A stretch of 64,000 nucleotides of DNA from Phragmites australis (Eukaryota; Streptophyta; Magnoliopsida; Poales; Poaceae). Location: assembly GCF_958298935.1 (NCBI RefSeq), contig NC_084922.1, positions 3,288,501 through 3,352,500 on the forward strand, read 5' to 3'. The translations under genes and the position numbers were made by a program. Below the pieces are notes generated by a model that had not been told where the DNA came from, did not search any database, and saw only the letters and a program-made list of their open reading frames with translations. Position 1 is the stretch's first letter. Each line of letters begins with the position of its first letter. Below are positions 23,130 to 37,700 of the stretch, one piece after another.

Positions 23130-24250
23130 GAACCGTTCAAACAATATTTTAATTAATCATCAAAATGATCATTATTCATAATCACAATCTCAATGATTAA
23201 CCAGAATATCATCTCGGCATGTGTTTTATGCCCAAGATCGGAACACATATCTTTCCAACATGTACATCACAACATAGCTTAAGAAAGAGTGAGTAATTAA
23301 AGATTATATTACAAATTCTTAAGCATGATCATTTACAACAGTTTGCAATAAAAGAGAAACTATGCAGTAGAAGATTAAACCTTAACAACAACAAAATGAG
23401 AGTGGAGTCATATGCCCTTAGGCTCCACCCCAAAAGCTACACCTCACCAGAGTAGAATGCACTACTCTTGCCCACCACCTGAATCGGCGGGCACAAAGTA
23501 GACAAACACTGCCTCACCTCACCAGCAGAACCTAAAAGAGCAGCGTGAGTACAACGGTACTCGATATAGGGCACATATAAATAGCCCAAATCCAAGGATC
23601 ATGCATTTAGCTATTAGCAAGAGTAAGGCCACATGGATATGTAAAATATATGCGGTAAGCAACCTGGACACCTACGTGTGAGCATCTATACTTAAATCGA
23701 CATACTAGTGTACCCTGCAATACACAACTTGAGCATGTATGTATAGGAACCATAGTATCATCAACAATATCCACCGACCATTTCCATCATACCATATCCT
23801 TATTCCACATTCATAAACTCTACAACCGATACAAATAAATAAAAGCGTGCTCATGATCGAGAGCGCGGTATTTTGAAATGTTTTTACACCCTGCAGGGGT
23901 GCAACTTTACCCACACGACTCGAGGACCATTCGGCTTGTGCTACTCGCGAAAGTATACACAATAGGGTACCCGTGTCAACCTTTCTCATACCTAGAACCA
24001 CCACTTGCAATGCCCCTATGGCACCGGGGTTACCGCAAGCAAGTTCCGGCCATACTCCGGCTCCCCGATACCTTGCTTCTTCTTTTCTTTTTTTCTTACG
24101 CGTCATAGAGCCGCAAAGCAAGTGTCGGCACGGCATATGATAATCGGCTTACCTTACCATTAGATTAGCATGTGGTGAGTACAGAAAGTGCTACAGCCAA
24201 CTGCACCGACGGACGACCTTAAACGATGCAAAGCGGTCTATGGCATCCGG
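23130..24250. repeat. About 1.1-kb repeat, copy B (contains 390-bp repeat copy 3)
   Basis: Direct repeat of 20155-21308. It starts near ACAATATTTTAATTAATCAT and continues through TCATATGCCCTTAGGCTCC to the 390-bp core at 23861-24246. A 143-residue minus-strand open frame across the core exists only because the core lacks stops in that frame; nothing in it matches a protein family I know. Confidence 0.6.
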
Positions 24251-24964
24251 GCTCCTCTCCCGAACTAGCCAGAGGACTCCTCCTGGGCAAAAGATGCCCT
24301 TAACACCACCCACATCTCGCCTCAATCTCACATCTCAACCTCATTTTTTTATTTGTGAACAGTGATTAAGCCCTAGGCTCGCGAACAAGACTGCCAGTAC
24401 CGCTCCCGCAACCTGTGGGGGTAGCTGCATATAGGGCAATGACTCCTTATCTGGTTGAGGAGTGGTCATTACAGGAGGAGAAAAATGGTCACCTATTGAT
24501 ATCCTGGAAGATTGCCCTAGTTCCTGGTATCTATTGGAAATGATCGTTCTTTCTAGTAGGAACTTGAAGAGCGAAAGATCCTTTTTCTGTCCTTAAGATG
24601 ATCCTACCCAAAAGGCCACACACCCGATTAGTTTCAGGTACCTTTTTACCTGTTTTGGGATTTTGCCTAGTTAATGACTCCGGATCACGTTGTAGAGGTC
24701 GCGCTGGTGTAGGGAGTCACGTAGGTCTTAAGGTTGGCTGTCCCGATGCGGCGGGGGTCTCCGAGCGCTCCCCGTTATTGAGGGATGACGGGAGCTTTTC
24801 GGCCGTGAGGCCTGCCGTGGTTCTTGGAGATCGCGACCATCACCAGTCCTACTGACGGGCGTGGTGCTTGCCGTTGCAGTTTGGCGTCACATCGCGGGAG
24901 AGGAGCCCTCAGCATTCGCGCAGTGTAACAGCCCTAGTGATGGTGTTGCCAAAGATCGTGTCCT

Positions 24965-25273
24965 CTACGGTAGTTCTTTCGGGTGATGCTGTGGTGGTTG
25001 GGGCTGTGTCAGAGCGTCCCTGTGTTCGGTGCTAGACTGGTTCCCCTGTGGACATGTGGCCTGGGAATCATTGCCAGCACCCGGAACACGGGAGCCTCTA
25101 CTGCCTCCTATTGCATAAACTATCATGCAAACTTTCCGTTGAGCCTTGGAGCCTCCGGACTCTGATTCGGTGTCGCATACATGGGGCACAGCAGGTTCAT
25201 CTGGGTCGTACCCCATGACGAAACTCAGCGGTTGCCGTGGATTCGGCCATGGGTAGCCCAATCTAATTTCCAT
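24965..25273 (-). pseudogene. Gag-like N-terminal fragment of the decayed gypsy element
   Basis: A 102-residue minus-strand open frame starts MEIRLGYPWPNPRQPLSF about 45 bases inside the right-hand LTR. This is the place and direction expected for a gypsy gag start. It then runs into decayed sequence. I infer gag from position; no conserved gag domain is visible. Confidence 0.4.
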
Positions 25274-25317
25274 CGCGTACTGAAATGCAGAAACACGCCC
25301 CTACCTAGCGTGCCAAT

Positions 25318-26102
25318 TGTCGAAGGTTAATCCCTGACAATGATTTCGGGGTATACCGATCGACAGACACGTGAATGACACTTGCGGTGTGCATGCGTTT
25401 GTGATGAACTCAAGAACACATGGATTATCCAAGTTTAGATCTCCCTAAGGATAACAAACTTACATCCTGTATATTTTATTATCAGTATTTGTGAACTAGT
25501 TACAAATGAGTTTTTTCTTATCCCTAGTCTTTTCCCCACTACAAACCAGGTCTTCCTCTCTTTATATACTAGAGAAAAAGAGAACTTACAAGTAGACCAT
25601 TTTCCATTGACGCATACCTTAGCCAACCTTTCCACCCCTATGTTCCTTTAAAATGGGTGGCGCACGTGCCCCTTTTGATTATAATGAAGCTGCCGAGCAC
25701 ATCCCATCCGCTGGACACCTCCGCGCATACGCACCCCGGTCAGCCGGTCCGCCCTGTCCTGTCACCGGTCACGCGCGCGCACCTGTGAGCAATCTAACAC
25801 GCTTACGAACTCGTCCTGTAACGTTTAATGCTACGGGACGGGGCATGACACCATTGTGTCAGCCACGACCTATCCGCTAGGAGGAGCGTCTAGCGAAAGA
25901 AAATACTTGAATAGAATACATTTAATAAGAATAGACTGATTTGATGAGTATCTGTCTCGTGATCAACCTTATATGATAAAGATACTATTTATAAAGATAC
26001 AGACTGGTCATATATTGAGAGTTTGATAAAAAAAATCTCCTGCTAATTGGTATTGAACAATGTTGAACTCAGAACAGAAAATCCCTATTTTATACACAGA
26101 CA
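25318..26102 (-). repeat. 5' LTR of the decayed gypsy element
   Basis: On the plus strand it starts TGTCGAAGGTTAATCCCTGA and ends CACAGACA. It aligns with 15652-16463 in direct orientation. Read on the minus strand it is the upstream LTR, because the priming-like sequence follows it at 25317 and the gag-like frame lies just inside. Confidence 0.75.
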
Positions 26103-26325
26103 GCACGCTAGTAATTATGTTAATAACCTCACACTTTATTATCTAAAACAAGATAAGCATGGGGCGCCCTTTTTTTCCTTTTAAAATGTCAGTGAGATGG
26201 AAGCAGAGACGAAGAGAGTCGGCACGTGACTGATTGATACTATCATTGACGCGTTAGTGCCAAGTGGACCACCTGACCCCACCCACCGCGGAGAGGCAGT
26301 CTCCTCCATGCGAAAAAAGCAATGA

Positions 26326-27516
<1,191 letters not shown>

Positions 27517-29530
27517 AATCGGCAGCTGAACTGAATCGATCCATCGCCCAATCAATGTATGAGTGTATCATTTCGTTGCATTTATCTACCTGAATGTCGA
27601 ATTGCTTAGAGATGCGGGAAATCAAGAATAAATTTGTGGAAGCCAATGTTTGATTCAGAACAAGGCCGCCTTCGGGCAAACGGCCAATTTGTTGGCGATA
27701 ATCGCAGGGAGCCGATAGAAATTCCTTAGGATTTCCGTGGTATTTGGATGGACTAATTTTTACGAATCTTTTTTGTGATCCAAACAGAGCTTTAGCGTGT
27801 GAGGTTTCATAGTCTCTTTTTCAAGGCCATGAGAATGTTTGGGTTTACCTCAACTCTCACCATTTAAAACATGTCAAAGAAAGATTCGTGACTTTAAGCT
27901 AATTGCTGTATCATCGTGTGAACTACAATCAGATCTCTGCAAATTTGCACTCATTTTGGCAAAAATTATTAGGACTAAATATCAAATTTGCACTCTCTTT
28001 TGAAATTCATACGGAATATCTTGTTACATATTTGGTCAAGAAAATATCTACTTAAGAATACAGAATAATCGACAGAGTATAACATCAAGTTCATGGGAAA
28101 TTCCTTTTGCCTCTTCAAATCGCTGTAATTTTCCTGCGGAGTGGCAATCGTCACTTCTGAACCATTTATTTACGTTAAATAGTAAAAGTAGGTGAATTAT
28201 TTGAATTTTAGGAGTTTTTAATATGTAGAAGAAGAGTAGAGAGAATAGGTGATGCGAGAATCAACTGGTATTTATATAGTAGAAATTTTATGTTCCTGTA
28301 GAATTTCTTTGACATTTACTGCAATTCTATTTTATACATTTCTTGCTCCAAACCGACCCTAAAAGTGATTATAAAAAGGAGACCCTAAAAGTGTCTAAAA
28401 TGATGGTCATATTCAAAAAGAAAGTATAGCTCTCAATTGGCCCAGACTTTATTGAAGGTCTATGGTCACCGAGAGATATCATCCATGAAATCTTATTTAA
28501 GGACAGTTGAATAAATCTATTTATGATTGCACGCACAGATCATGACTTACCAATGATCTGCCCTCCTTTTCCTGCTATCGATCTCCATACAATTTCTGCC
28601 ACAGCATAGCGGCGTGTTTACCCTGGTTATTATTTAGTTCCACTCCATTTGCAAGTGGGATATTTGGAGAACAAGAGAGACAAAAGGGTGTTGTACTTGT
28701 ACAAGCATCCTGTCCAAATACAACGAACCTGTATTGCAACCATCCATCAACAACAAAGGGAAAAACAAAACAATAGAGCCAAACAGGCTAAGCATATATG
28801 AAGACGAAAGCTGAAAGAAACCCAGAAAGGCACCCTCAAAGTAGAAAATGAAAGGGGTTGGATGAAGCAAAACCAAATCAAATATGATGAAGCGGTTGGG
28901 CAACCAGCAAAAAGGTGACATTATTTGCAAAATAAAAAGTAAAGCTCTGTATCAAGGACACTAACTATTTCTCCACGTTAAAAAATATACGATACTCTGT
29001 CTGAGTTTGGAACAGTATTCGGAATTGAATAACGGAATTTGGAGTGGAATCCCTTTTATTTTGGCAAATTCTCCAACGAATTTGACTGACAGATAATTAA
29101 ATCTCCTTTATCTATCCCAAGTGGAATGATGCGCTACTCCAGGGGCTCGACCCCCAAACAAAATGGAAGCCGGTGGGGGTGTAATTCCACTCTCGGATTA
29201 ATTATATTTTTGCCACTCTATCAGATAATAACTTCTTACATGATGCTTACTTAGCTGTTGTGTCAAAATGCTACCTAAGTCTAAAAAACACTCTCATTTG
29301 CGATTTTAAGTCTTTTTTCCACCACCGCTTAATATTTTTTATTTTTTGATACTTATTAATGTGAAATCTCACGGGAAATATTAACTCTATCCTCTGACTT
29401 AGCTCGCTTCTCTTCTCTCTTAGCCAATGTGTGATCTCCAACTAGCTCGTGGGGGCTCATCGAGGTTGTCGTCCCCGATGCACAGCAATGCTAACACAGT
29501 TGTTGCTCGTGCAGCTACTATTGTTTCTGA
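27517..29530. other. Intergenic, no gene seen
   Basis: The first part is the 3' UTR of the reductase gene; ATCAAGAATAAATTTG near 27620 could act as a polyadenylation region. The rest is AT-rich. A segment at about 28180-28300 resembles 32665-32790 (shared GTGATG-GAGAATCAACT core), so both belong to an unnamed dispersed repeat. Confidence 0.4.
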
Positions 29531-29539
29531 TAAACCAAG

Positions 29540-31150
29540 TTGAAATGTGTCTTAGTTTTCTTGTGATGAGTGATTGATATTGTCATTTATTTGGTTTGAT
29601 GATCTTTAGTTTTGCATGAGCTTTGATGTGATTTGAATTGATTTGAGATTTCATTTGAGCATAATGATTATGGATTAATTGGAATTGGAGTTGAACATAT
29701 GTGTTTGCTTGTCTCATGGTGTGCAGGTAATGGATGCAACTTGGCGGTTGACGGCGGGATGATCGGGGCCAAGCGAAGTGCTTGGTGCCAAATGATCAAG
29801 AAGGCCGGGCGGAGTCAATGGTGATCCTAGCTGAACACGTGGAGGTCAAACAAAGCATTGAAGGCAGATGAAGACGGTGTGTTGACAAAGTCAAGTGAAG
29901 GGGATGCGGGTGCAAGTGATAAGGTGGCCCGAGGGATCGGGAGCGGGAGAGACTTGCCGGTAGTCAGGATCGCATGACGGAGTACACACGTCGACATTGA
30001 AGCGCTTGCTTAAGGTGTAAGCAAGGCGGTGAGTCATGCTTCAAGAAGCGTGCAGGCGGTTTCACGGTTTGATCTCAAAACCGTGAGAGGACTGGAGGAG
30101 TATGTGTCACCATCACAAAGCTTGCATCGAGGCGAAGCTAAGTCGTGAAGGCGCCGCGGCCGTCCGATGAATGAAGAAGAAAATTGACCAAAATACCCTC
30201 GGTGGTAGGTAGGAGTGCACTATAAGAGATGGATATTTTGGAGAAAAGCTAGGAAACTTAAGGATCAAGTTTTCTAGTCCTATAAATAGAGGGGTAGAGC
30301 TAGAGAGAGCTTTGAACCAGCCAATTAAGCCCCCTTGTGCCACCCATTTGAGAGCTTTAGAGTTAGGGGTTTAGAGGAGATAAAGATGAATGCTTAGCCT
30401 ATGTAATAGGTGAGAGTTTTAGAAATAAATCTTTGTAATCTGCCTAAAATAGGGTTGATCTCTTTGAATAATTAAGTTTATGTTTTTGCATATGCTTGAA
30501 TTCCCCTTCTTCTAGTTTCCCTCTATTGGTTCCATGTAAGTTTGCAAGTTTTTCGGTTTTCGTTTTTTATTTTCGTTTTGGTTTTTGGGCTAAAATGTTA
30601 GCACATTGTGAGATCATTCTTCTGGTTGCTAGAGGCATAAAAACTCACATACGAGTATATGCTCATGGGTCTTGAGTATCCTTGCATCTAGATCATCAAC
30701 TTGGAGAGGTTCCTTGCCCAGATCTTTTCTTTGAGCTGCAGTTTTTCACCTTTCTAGGGTTGTTTTTCTTGATGCTAGTGGCTTAAACACTCACATACTC
30801 ATGTATTTGAGCGGGTCTTGAGTTCACTTGCCACTAGACTATCATCTTGGAGGATAACCTTGTCTGGTGTCCATCTTCTCTAGTTTCTTTGAAAGTTGCG
30901 AGTTTTTGTGCATAAAGACACATATGATCTTGAATAGAACCTATGGTTCATATTCCATCTATGGAGTCATTTGCCATGGAACTAGTCTTCTTGTTTTGTC
31001 TCTCTAATTCTTTTGCTTCTACTTGAGCGTTTTGAGATGCGTTGGGTGAAAAATAGGAAAATGCCATCTATTTCGAAAGAAATTTGTTGAGGCGCATATT
31101 CACTCCCAGTCGACATTCTCGTTCCTACAGTTTTCTCCTTCTACGTCCTC
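29540..31150 (+). mobile_element. Transposable-element-derived sequence with a TATA box
   Basis: The stretch has no coding capacity but includes CCTATAAATAGAGGGG at about 30279, a strong plant TATA context. It is followed by a leader-like region and internal repeats: the phrase ACTCACATAC recurs near 30645 and 30790, each followed about 25-30 bases later by GGTCTTGAGT. This looks like the promoter half of an LTR or similar element. I could not find its ends. Confidence 0.35.
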
Positions 31151-31189
31151 CACAGCCCACGACCGCCATTACCGGAGCAAGAGGGCGCT

Positions 31190-32600
31190 ACATGAGCATG
31201 TGAGGAACGGTAACGTTTTAAGAGGGGGTGAATTAAAGCACTTAGAAATTTAAACTAAATTGGCTCTAAAAAATTCACAAGATAAATCTATCTTAATTTC
31301 TATCTAAATATACTTTAGGTTTATCTAGTATGTCTACTCTACTGCTCAATAGGATTGCAATCTACTTTAGCAAGGTAAATTGTAAGTATGTAAATATGAA
31401 AAGGTAAATAAAGTAGAGAGACAAACTCGACATAATGAATTTTTATCCCGTGGTGTCGATGGTATGAATGCTACCCATAGTCAACGTTGGAGCTCTACCA
31501 AGAATATGCTACCGGTCGGTATCCGATCATGACTCTTGAGCCACCAAGCTACTAAAATAAGGTCTCAAGTTGGATGAGCCACCAAACCACCAAAGCAAAA
31601 TCTCATCACTAGTCTCTCTTCCGGTCACTTGTTGTCGTGATCATTTCGGAGCTTGAGTCACCAAGGTAAGAATCTCCACATCCCCGTACACATATCTTGT
31701 CGTCGCTCCATACCAAGACGGAGAGTCAACAAGCTTGAGCCACCAAGGCCTAAAATATCGGTGAGTTACTAAGACTCTAAGGTGCCAATGCACATCTCGG
31801 TACAATTTAGGATCACTTTTTGATCATTTCTTCAAGCTGCAGCACCTAGCTACAACTCACTCTAGGCCTATAAGCACTAAACACTCTCTAATCATGTGTT
31901 TAATCGCCTTGGATGATCACTTTAAGTACTTTGATGGCTTGGATGTCTTCTCAAGTGTATATGAGATTTCTCTAAACTTCAGCAGCATGCCACACCTTCA
32001 AATGACTGAGTGGCGGGGTATTTATAGCCCCAAACCCGCTAACTAGCCATTTTCCCAACGGTTTAGAAAAACTATTAATATAGGATGATCCCGTGAGAAC
32101 GGTAGTACTAACACCAGATCATCTGTTGAGTACAACCTCAGAAACTAGCCATTAGAACTTCACTCAATACCTCTGTGAACACCGGACACTCTGTTGTGTC
32201 TTTAAATCCATCACCGGACATTTCGGTGAGTTATCTTGAACAAAAAGGAGGAGATTGTACAACTTCTTTTCTACAAGAAATGCTTTGGTGCATTGATCTT
32301 TACAGCACCGGATCTTCCAGTGGGTTGTTCTTCATTCTTAAACACTTACAGTCACCTAAAAAAATGTTCCAGTGGTATAATCTGGTGTGCACAAAATAAG
32401 CACCGGACCATCCGGTGGGTTGATGTTCAGTCTTCTAAACTTGCATTCTTCTACGCATGAAATATTCTGGTGTTATCCAGTGCAGATCACTGGACTATCC
32501 GATGAGGTCCTCGGCTTTCTCCCCCTTTGTCAGAAACACTCTGTTGGTCTTATATCCGAAAAAGTAGAAGAAGATTATTCGCTAATTTTTCTTCTAATTT
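31190..32600. mobile_element. Decayed LTR/transposon sequence with CCGGA palindromes
   Basis: It starts near GTTTTAAGAGGGGGTGAATT, a pattern found at ends of grass copia-type LTRs read in reverse. It contains repeated ACCGGACCATCCGGTG-type palindromes in several mutated forms between 32110 and 32500. No protein domain was recognised in the short open frames. Confidence 0.35.
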
Positions 32601-34088
32601 ATTTTTATTTTTATTAGTAAAACAGATCTTATATCTGTAGCTGGTAATAAGACAGGAAGGCTGGAAGATGAGATTGAATGGTGAAAGTGGGTAAATTATT
32701 CAAATTTAGGGTTTTTTATTATATGAAAGTAGAGCAGAGGAAGATGTGATGTGAGAATCAACTCGTATTTTATATTGAGATTTTTGTGCATAACAGTATT
32801 ATGCATCTCAAAGTTAAACAAGTGGCAAATGGCTGGAGCAGCATGATGTATCACAGCATTATGCATCTCAAGATCAGCATACGGCAAGCACGATAAAGCG
32901 TGTTCCAGATGTCAAAGGCAACAACTATGTGGGCGCTGCCATTTAACTATTGTGCAATCATGCATGCATATCCATTTTGCACTATCTTTCTTCCATGTGA
33001 TATTGACACCGACGCTGAAGTGCTTTGTCTTCTGTTGGATGATGTAACGGATGCAGAAATTAGTTATTGATGATTTTCCTCCTGCCAGTATTATTTATTT
33101 TCACCTGCAGCCATTTCGAGAAACTGACGGATAATGGCCATTTCATGGGCATCCTAGAAAGCTGAGATGCAACACATCTGAAGTCCCCTTTCGTGAGCTT
33201 GGAAGTGTGTTCATTCTGGATACTCACGGTGCTTGGAGTTCTGTTACTTTTATCGTATATAAATTTAATAGCTCATGGAATTTTGTTCTGCACATGCATG
33301 GGCATGGTATGGGGAAAAACAATTCCGACTACTGGTATCAGCAATTCCATTTCCAGGCTTAACCATTCGTTCAATGCTGCGCCGTGGCTATACTATACTC
33401 GCTTTAGATATTTATCTTAAATAGTCACAAATAAGTGGTGTTTTAGATATTAACATATTGTTTAAGACATAACTTTAACTACTATTTTTATTATAATATA
33501 TTTATAAAATATAGTAAAATGTATTATTGTGAAAATACTTTTTGAGATAAATTTATTTATATCATTTTCAAGTATACAAACTCAATATATAAAAAGTAAT
33601 TTGTAATTAAAGTTTAGAATGATTGATTGCATACAACCCAAAACGACATTTATTTGTAACTAATGCATCTTATACCTTATGGTTGGGTCTTTGGATGATA
33701 TTGCTTCATATAATTTGGGAGAGACATGTTCAAGTTCAAAAGAAAGAGTACATTCCAATGTGACAATGTTGGCTTACCAAATGAAAGTTGGACACCTGCA
33801 TTGTGAAATATACCTGAGGATTTGAATGAAAACTTGTCAATTTAGTTGCCATAAGCATTGCAAAATGTAGCACAGATGTATAACCAACGGGTTAGTGAAA
33901 AAAATGTGCAACTCACTGATTACGAATCAAATAGGTACCATAGAAAATATCAAAAGTAGTTTTAAAATGGGTTTTGGCCACCGGCAAATTTGCAAACATC
34001 CTTATCTATAGCTGGATGATTTTTTAGATTTTGTAACCAGCGGTATGTAATGGAATATGTTCTACACTAAAAAAACTTCCAAACATCC
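32601..34088. other. Intergenic upstream of the TBC gene, no gene seen
   Basis: AT-rich, with two copies of a short phrase containing TTATGCATCTCAA (about 32800 and 32860). No coding region or bounded transposon was recognised. Confidence 0.4.
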
Positions 34089-34771
34089 ATGAATTCGGAC
34101 CAGGTAAAACTGCCAGTGGATCATAGAAAACCGCGAACCGTACGAACCGGAGATTCTATTCAGGACGAGAAACCCCCTACACCCTCCCTACATTTCTTTG
34201 TTCTCCAGCCGTGGATCGAGGGGCAGAACCGGCAATCTGCAAATTTGAGGAGACTCCACTCGACTCGGTTTGCGAGGGTTTCCTTTCCTATCCTTCTCTC
34301 TAGTCTACCGCCGCCGCAAATTGGTTCCGCCTCAACGACGGCGACCTCACCGCCGTCGCCGGCGACGGGTCACTACAGACAACCCCTCTTACTGCTGAAG
34401 TCTTGTCTCGTAGAGAGAGGCCGAGGCCGAGGCCGAGGCCTCGTGTGGTGCCGCCCTCTGGACTGGCGTGGAGTCACCTGGCACGATCCCTTCCTTGTCT
34501 TGTCGGTAACTACCCTACAGTTGCTTGAACGGATTGTTCTGGGAGTTGGTTTTGCTCGCAATCTAATCCAGATCTTACTTTCTTCCTCTACGGCCAGGTT
34601 GTGGAATTCTGCGTTGCGTGGTGCCATACTGCAATTCAATCCAATCGAATCCATGGTTGGGTTCGATTCGTTTCTTTTTCTTCTTCTTCTTCTTCAGCGC
34701 GCAAGAGCGATCTAGCCGAGGTGCGGGCGCAGTTTATTTCCCAAAAGATTTCGGGGTCCAAGTGAACCCCC

Positions 34772-37700
34772 ATGCCTCCCATCAAGCCCGCCGCTGATGG
34801 CGCCGCCGCGGATTACATCAAATGGATGTGCGGCGCCGGCGGCGCCATGGCGAACCTCCAGCGCGGCGTTGGCTCCCTCGTCCGTGACATTGGGGACCCC
34901 TGCCTCAACCCCTCTCCAGTTAAGGTCGCTTTGCTTCTTAGTTCTTAATCACTCCTGCTGTTATGCACAACTTCATATGGATTGCATGATAGATACTAGT
35001 GCCAATGCCAATGTATTTATCGCTCCCTTATCCGTGACATTGGCCTGACCATTGCCGCGCCGTCACTTATGTGTTGGCCATTATTGGCAAGGAATTTATC
35101 TGTTGCATTTCCTTAACTAAACTAATCACATGATGTACAGTGATAGCTTGCTTTTACTATGTGGTGATTGATATACGTGGTTTAGATGTGTACTTGAGCT
35201 TAAAGCCTTCTTTTGTTGCATTGATGTATGTCATCTATATTTAATGTTTATCCTGTACCATTATAAACGAAAAACAATTTGCCTCTTTTATTTTAGCCTT
35301 TGCACATCATATAGGGCCACTAGCCACAGACAAGGTTCAGTGTCGCATAAGCTCCACAGCAGGCTAAAACAATTTCCTTAATGCTTACAGCTGTTTGGGT
35401 GCTTTAAGCGTTTTCTCATTCATCGGTTGCCCCAAACAGAGGCTGTTAGGAAACACAGATGCACTCCCGTCATTCTTTGAACTTTGACGCTTATCTTAAT
35501 ATGATTACGATAACATTTTTCAAGGAGGGCGCATCCTGAACACTGTTACTAATTTGGCATCAGAAAGACTGATGTCACACTGTAATTGTTAACCATTCAA
35601 GTAAATTGCAACCTGACAAGTTAGCAAATATAATAAAACAACAATACTTCGTATATGACTATTAACTATACTTTGTATTGAAATATTTTCCTGCACTACT
35701 TACTAATTTGTTACTTTATCTGCAATCATACAGGGAAGCAAAATGCTCAAACCAGAAAAATGGCACACATGTTTTGACCGTGATGGAAAGGTCATAAGTT
35801 TCGGTAAAGCTCTTAAATTCATTGTCGTAGGGGTGAGTTCACTATGTATTTAATGTTTCAGGAACTTCCGTTTCATGTTTGTTTAGTTGTAGAAAGGTGC
35901 TTAATGATTCAGTATCAGCTTCCATATACCCAATTTTTCTCATCACCAAATGAATGTCTGCGCAACTGTGGATAATAAAGTGCATCACAGTGGTGATCTA
36001 TCTCTAACAACTTCTACCTCCATTATTGATGTACAGGGCGTGGATCCCTCTATTCGAGCAGAACTTTGGGAATTTCTTCTTGGCTGCTATGCCTTAAATA
36101 GCACCTCGGAATATAGGGGAAAACTAAGAGCTGCTCGAAGGTTTGATCTTCTTTTTTTCTGTCTTTTGTACAGGGATTCTTTTTATTTTACAAACCTAAG
36201 TGGCTAAGAGGTTTACATGCTATTTTCAAAAAAGAATGCTGTGGTAGGCATCAGTTTGGTTATTTTGTATTAGTAGACAAACTACTACAGCTAAATTTTC
36301 CTACCCTTTCCAGTTTTACCATTATCCTGCATATGACATTAAAATTTTAGTCCCAAACTAGAGTTTCTCTTATAATTATACTGATGTGTAGGACATAGAA
36401 AACAATATTGAAAATGTGTCACCATGCTTGCCTGGTGTACCAGCCTGGATCTTTGAATGTATTTCCGAGGTAGCATGTCTTTGTTGCACATATTTATCCT
36501 TTCTTCATTATACTACCTTCTATGCACTCGCTAGGGGAAATACTGGTGTTGTCAATGTTTTCTGAAAACTGTAGATTAGGTATTGTTCTTGTCCTGAGGT
36601 TCTATGATTCATTTGATGTAACTTCTTTAATAACTGAATTTATTTTCTGTAGTCTATTTCATTTGCAGTTTTGCTATTTTCTAATATTTTTGAGGCTGGA
36701 GTTTTTCAGTTTTATTTTCGCCCCTTGTGATTTACTTGCATTTGCAAGTAGCGTGATCAGTATTTGAATAAAATTTGTGAACCTTAGAGACTGTAATATT
36801 TTCCTTTTGTAGTTTAATTATTGGAAACTTGGAGGGGATCTAACCTTATGCTCTATTTCTTTCTAAGTAGGGAGAAATATCATTATTTAATTAGACAATG
36901 CCAAAGCATGCACGCAAGCATTGGTACAGGTGAGCTGGCCTACACTGTTGGATCGAAGCTGATGGATGTCAGGACTTTTCCCAAAGAAACTGACAGTGGA
37001 GAAGAAGTCCACACAAGTCAGCAAGCTTCACAACATGCACCTTGCAGTTTAGCAGAAAATTCCAATTTGAATTATGGGTCTGGTGGCACACACCAGTCTG
37101 AAAAATGGAAAAACTGCAGTAATTCAGCTCAACCAGTTGTTTTCAACGTACATAACGGTAGCCCTGATTATGAGTCCAGTTTTATGGTGCCTTCCACAGT
37201 GGTGAATAATTGCTCAAGACATTCCGGAGATTACAGTGGCCTTGGTGAACCAAGGTATGACAGTGAGACCTTCACTGATTTTCCTTCCCTACCTGGTACA
37301 AACTTGCTCTCAAATGGTGGTGGGGATAGCAATGGAGTTGAGGAAAGCCATTGTAGTTTCTCAGTACCTGAAGATAGGTTAAGGCCCTGTGATGAACGCA
37401 TGCACAGCTTCCAAATCAATAATAACATAGATCTCATTATAGAGTCAAACTCATTATCCAATGATCTGTTTCGAGTGAGCAACAGTGACTCAGCCGTTTT
37501 TCACTCGGATGCATACAAGCAGGATAGATGGTTAGATGATAGTGGCTATAGTAGGGAAATTATAGACTCATTGAGGATATCTGATGCACCAGAAGCAGAT
37601 TTAGTTGATGGAACCAAATCCAACAGTCTGATTGCCGACAAAGATAGAGTCTCTGAATGGCTTTGGACACTGCATCGAATTGGTATGCTTATTTTCTCGT

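Larger units (their letters stand above)
15652..26102 (-). mobile_element. Decayed gypsy-type LTR retrotransposon with nested insertions
   Basis: Two similar LTRs (15652-16463 and 25318-26102) bracket about 8.9 kb. Orientation is minus. The sequence next to the right LTR, read on the minus strand, begins ATTGGCACGCTAGGTAGGGG, a priming-region pattern seen in grass gypsy elements. A purine-rich tract, GCAAGGGAGCTTGGAGC, abuts the left LTR on that strand. Gag-like, RNase H and integrase fragments are all minus-strand and in the expected order. The internal region is broken by other repeats and lacks protease and reverse transcriptase, so the element is dead. The LTRs differ by many substitutions and indels, so the insertion is old. 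Confidence 0.75.

Noticed and set aside
23705..24136. A 143-residue minus-strand open frame
   Set aside because: It overlaps the 390-bp repeat core, and the second close copy of the core gives only a shorter related frame. No domain is visible, and the frame is not kept in the diverged copy.
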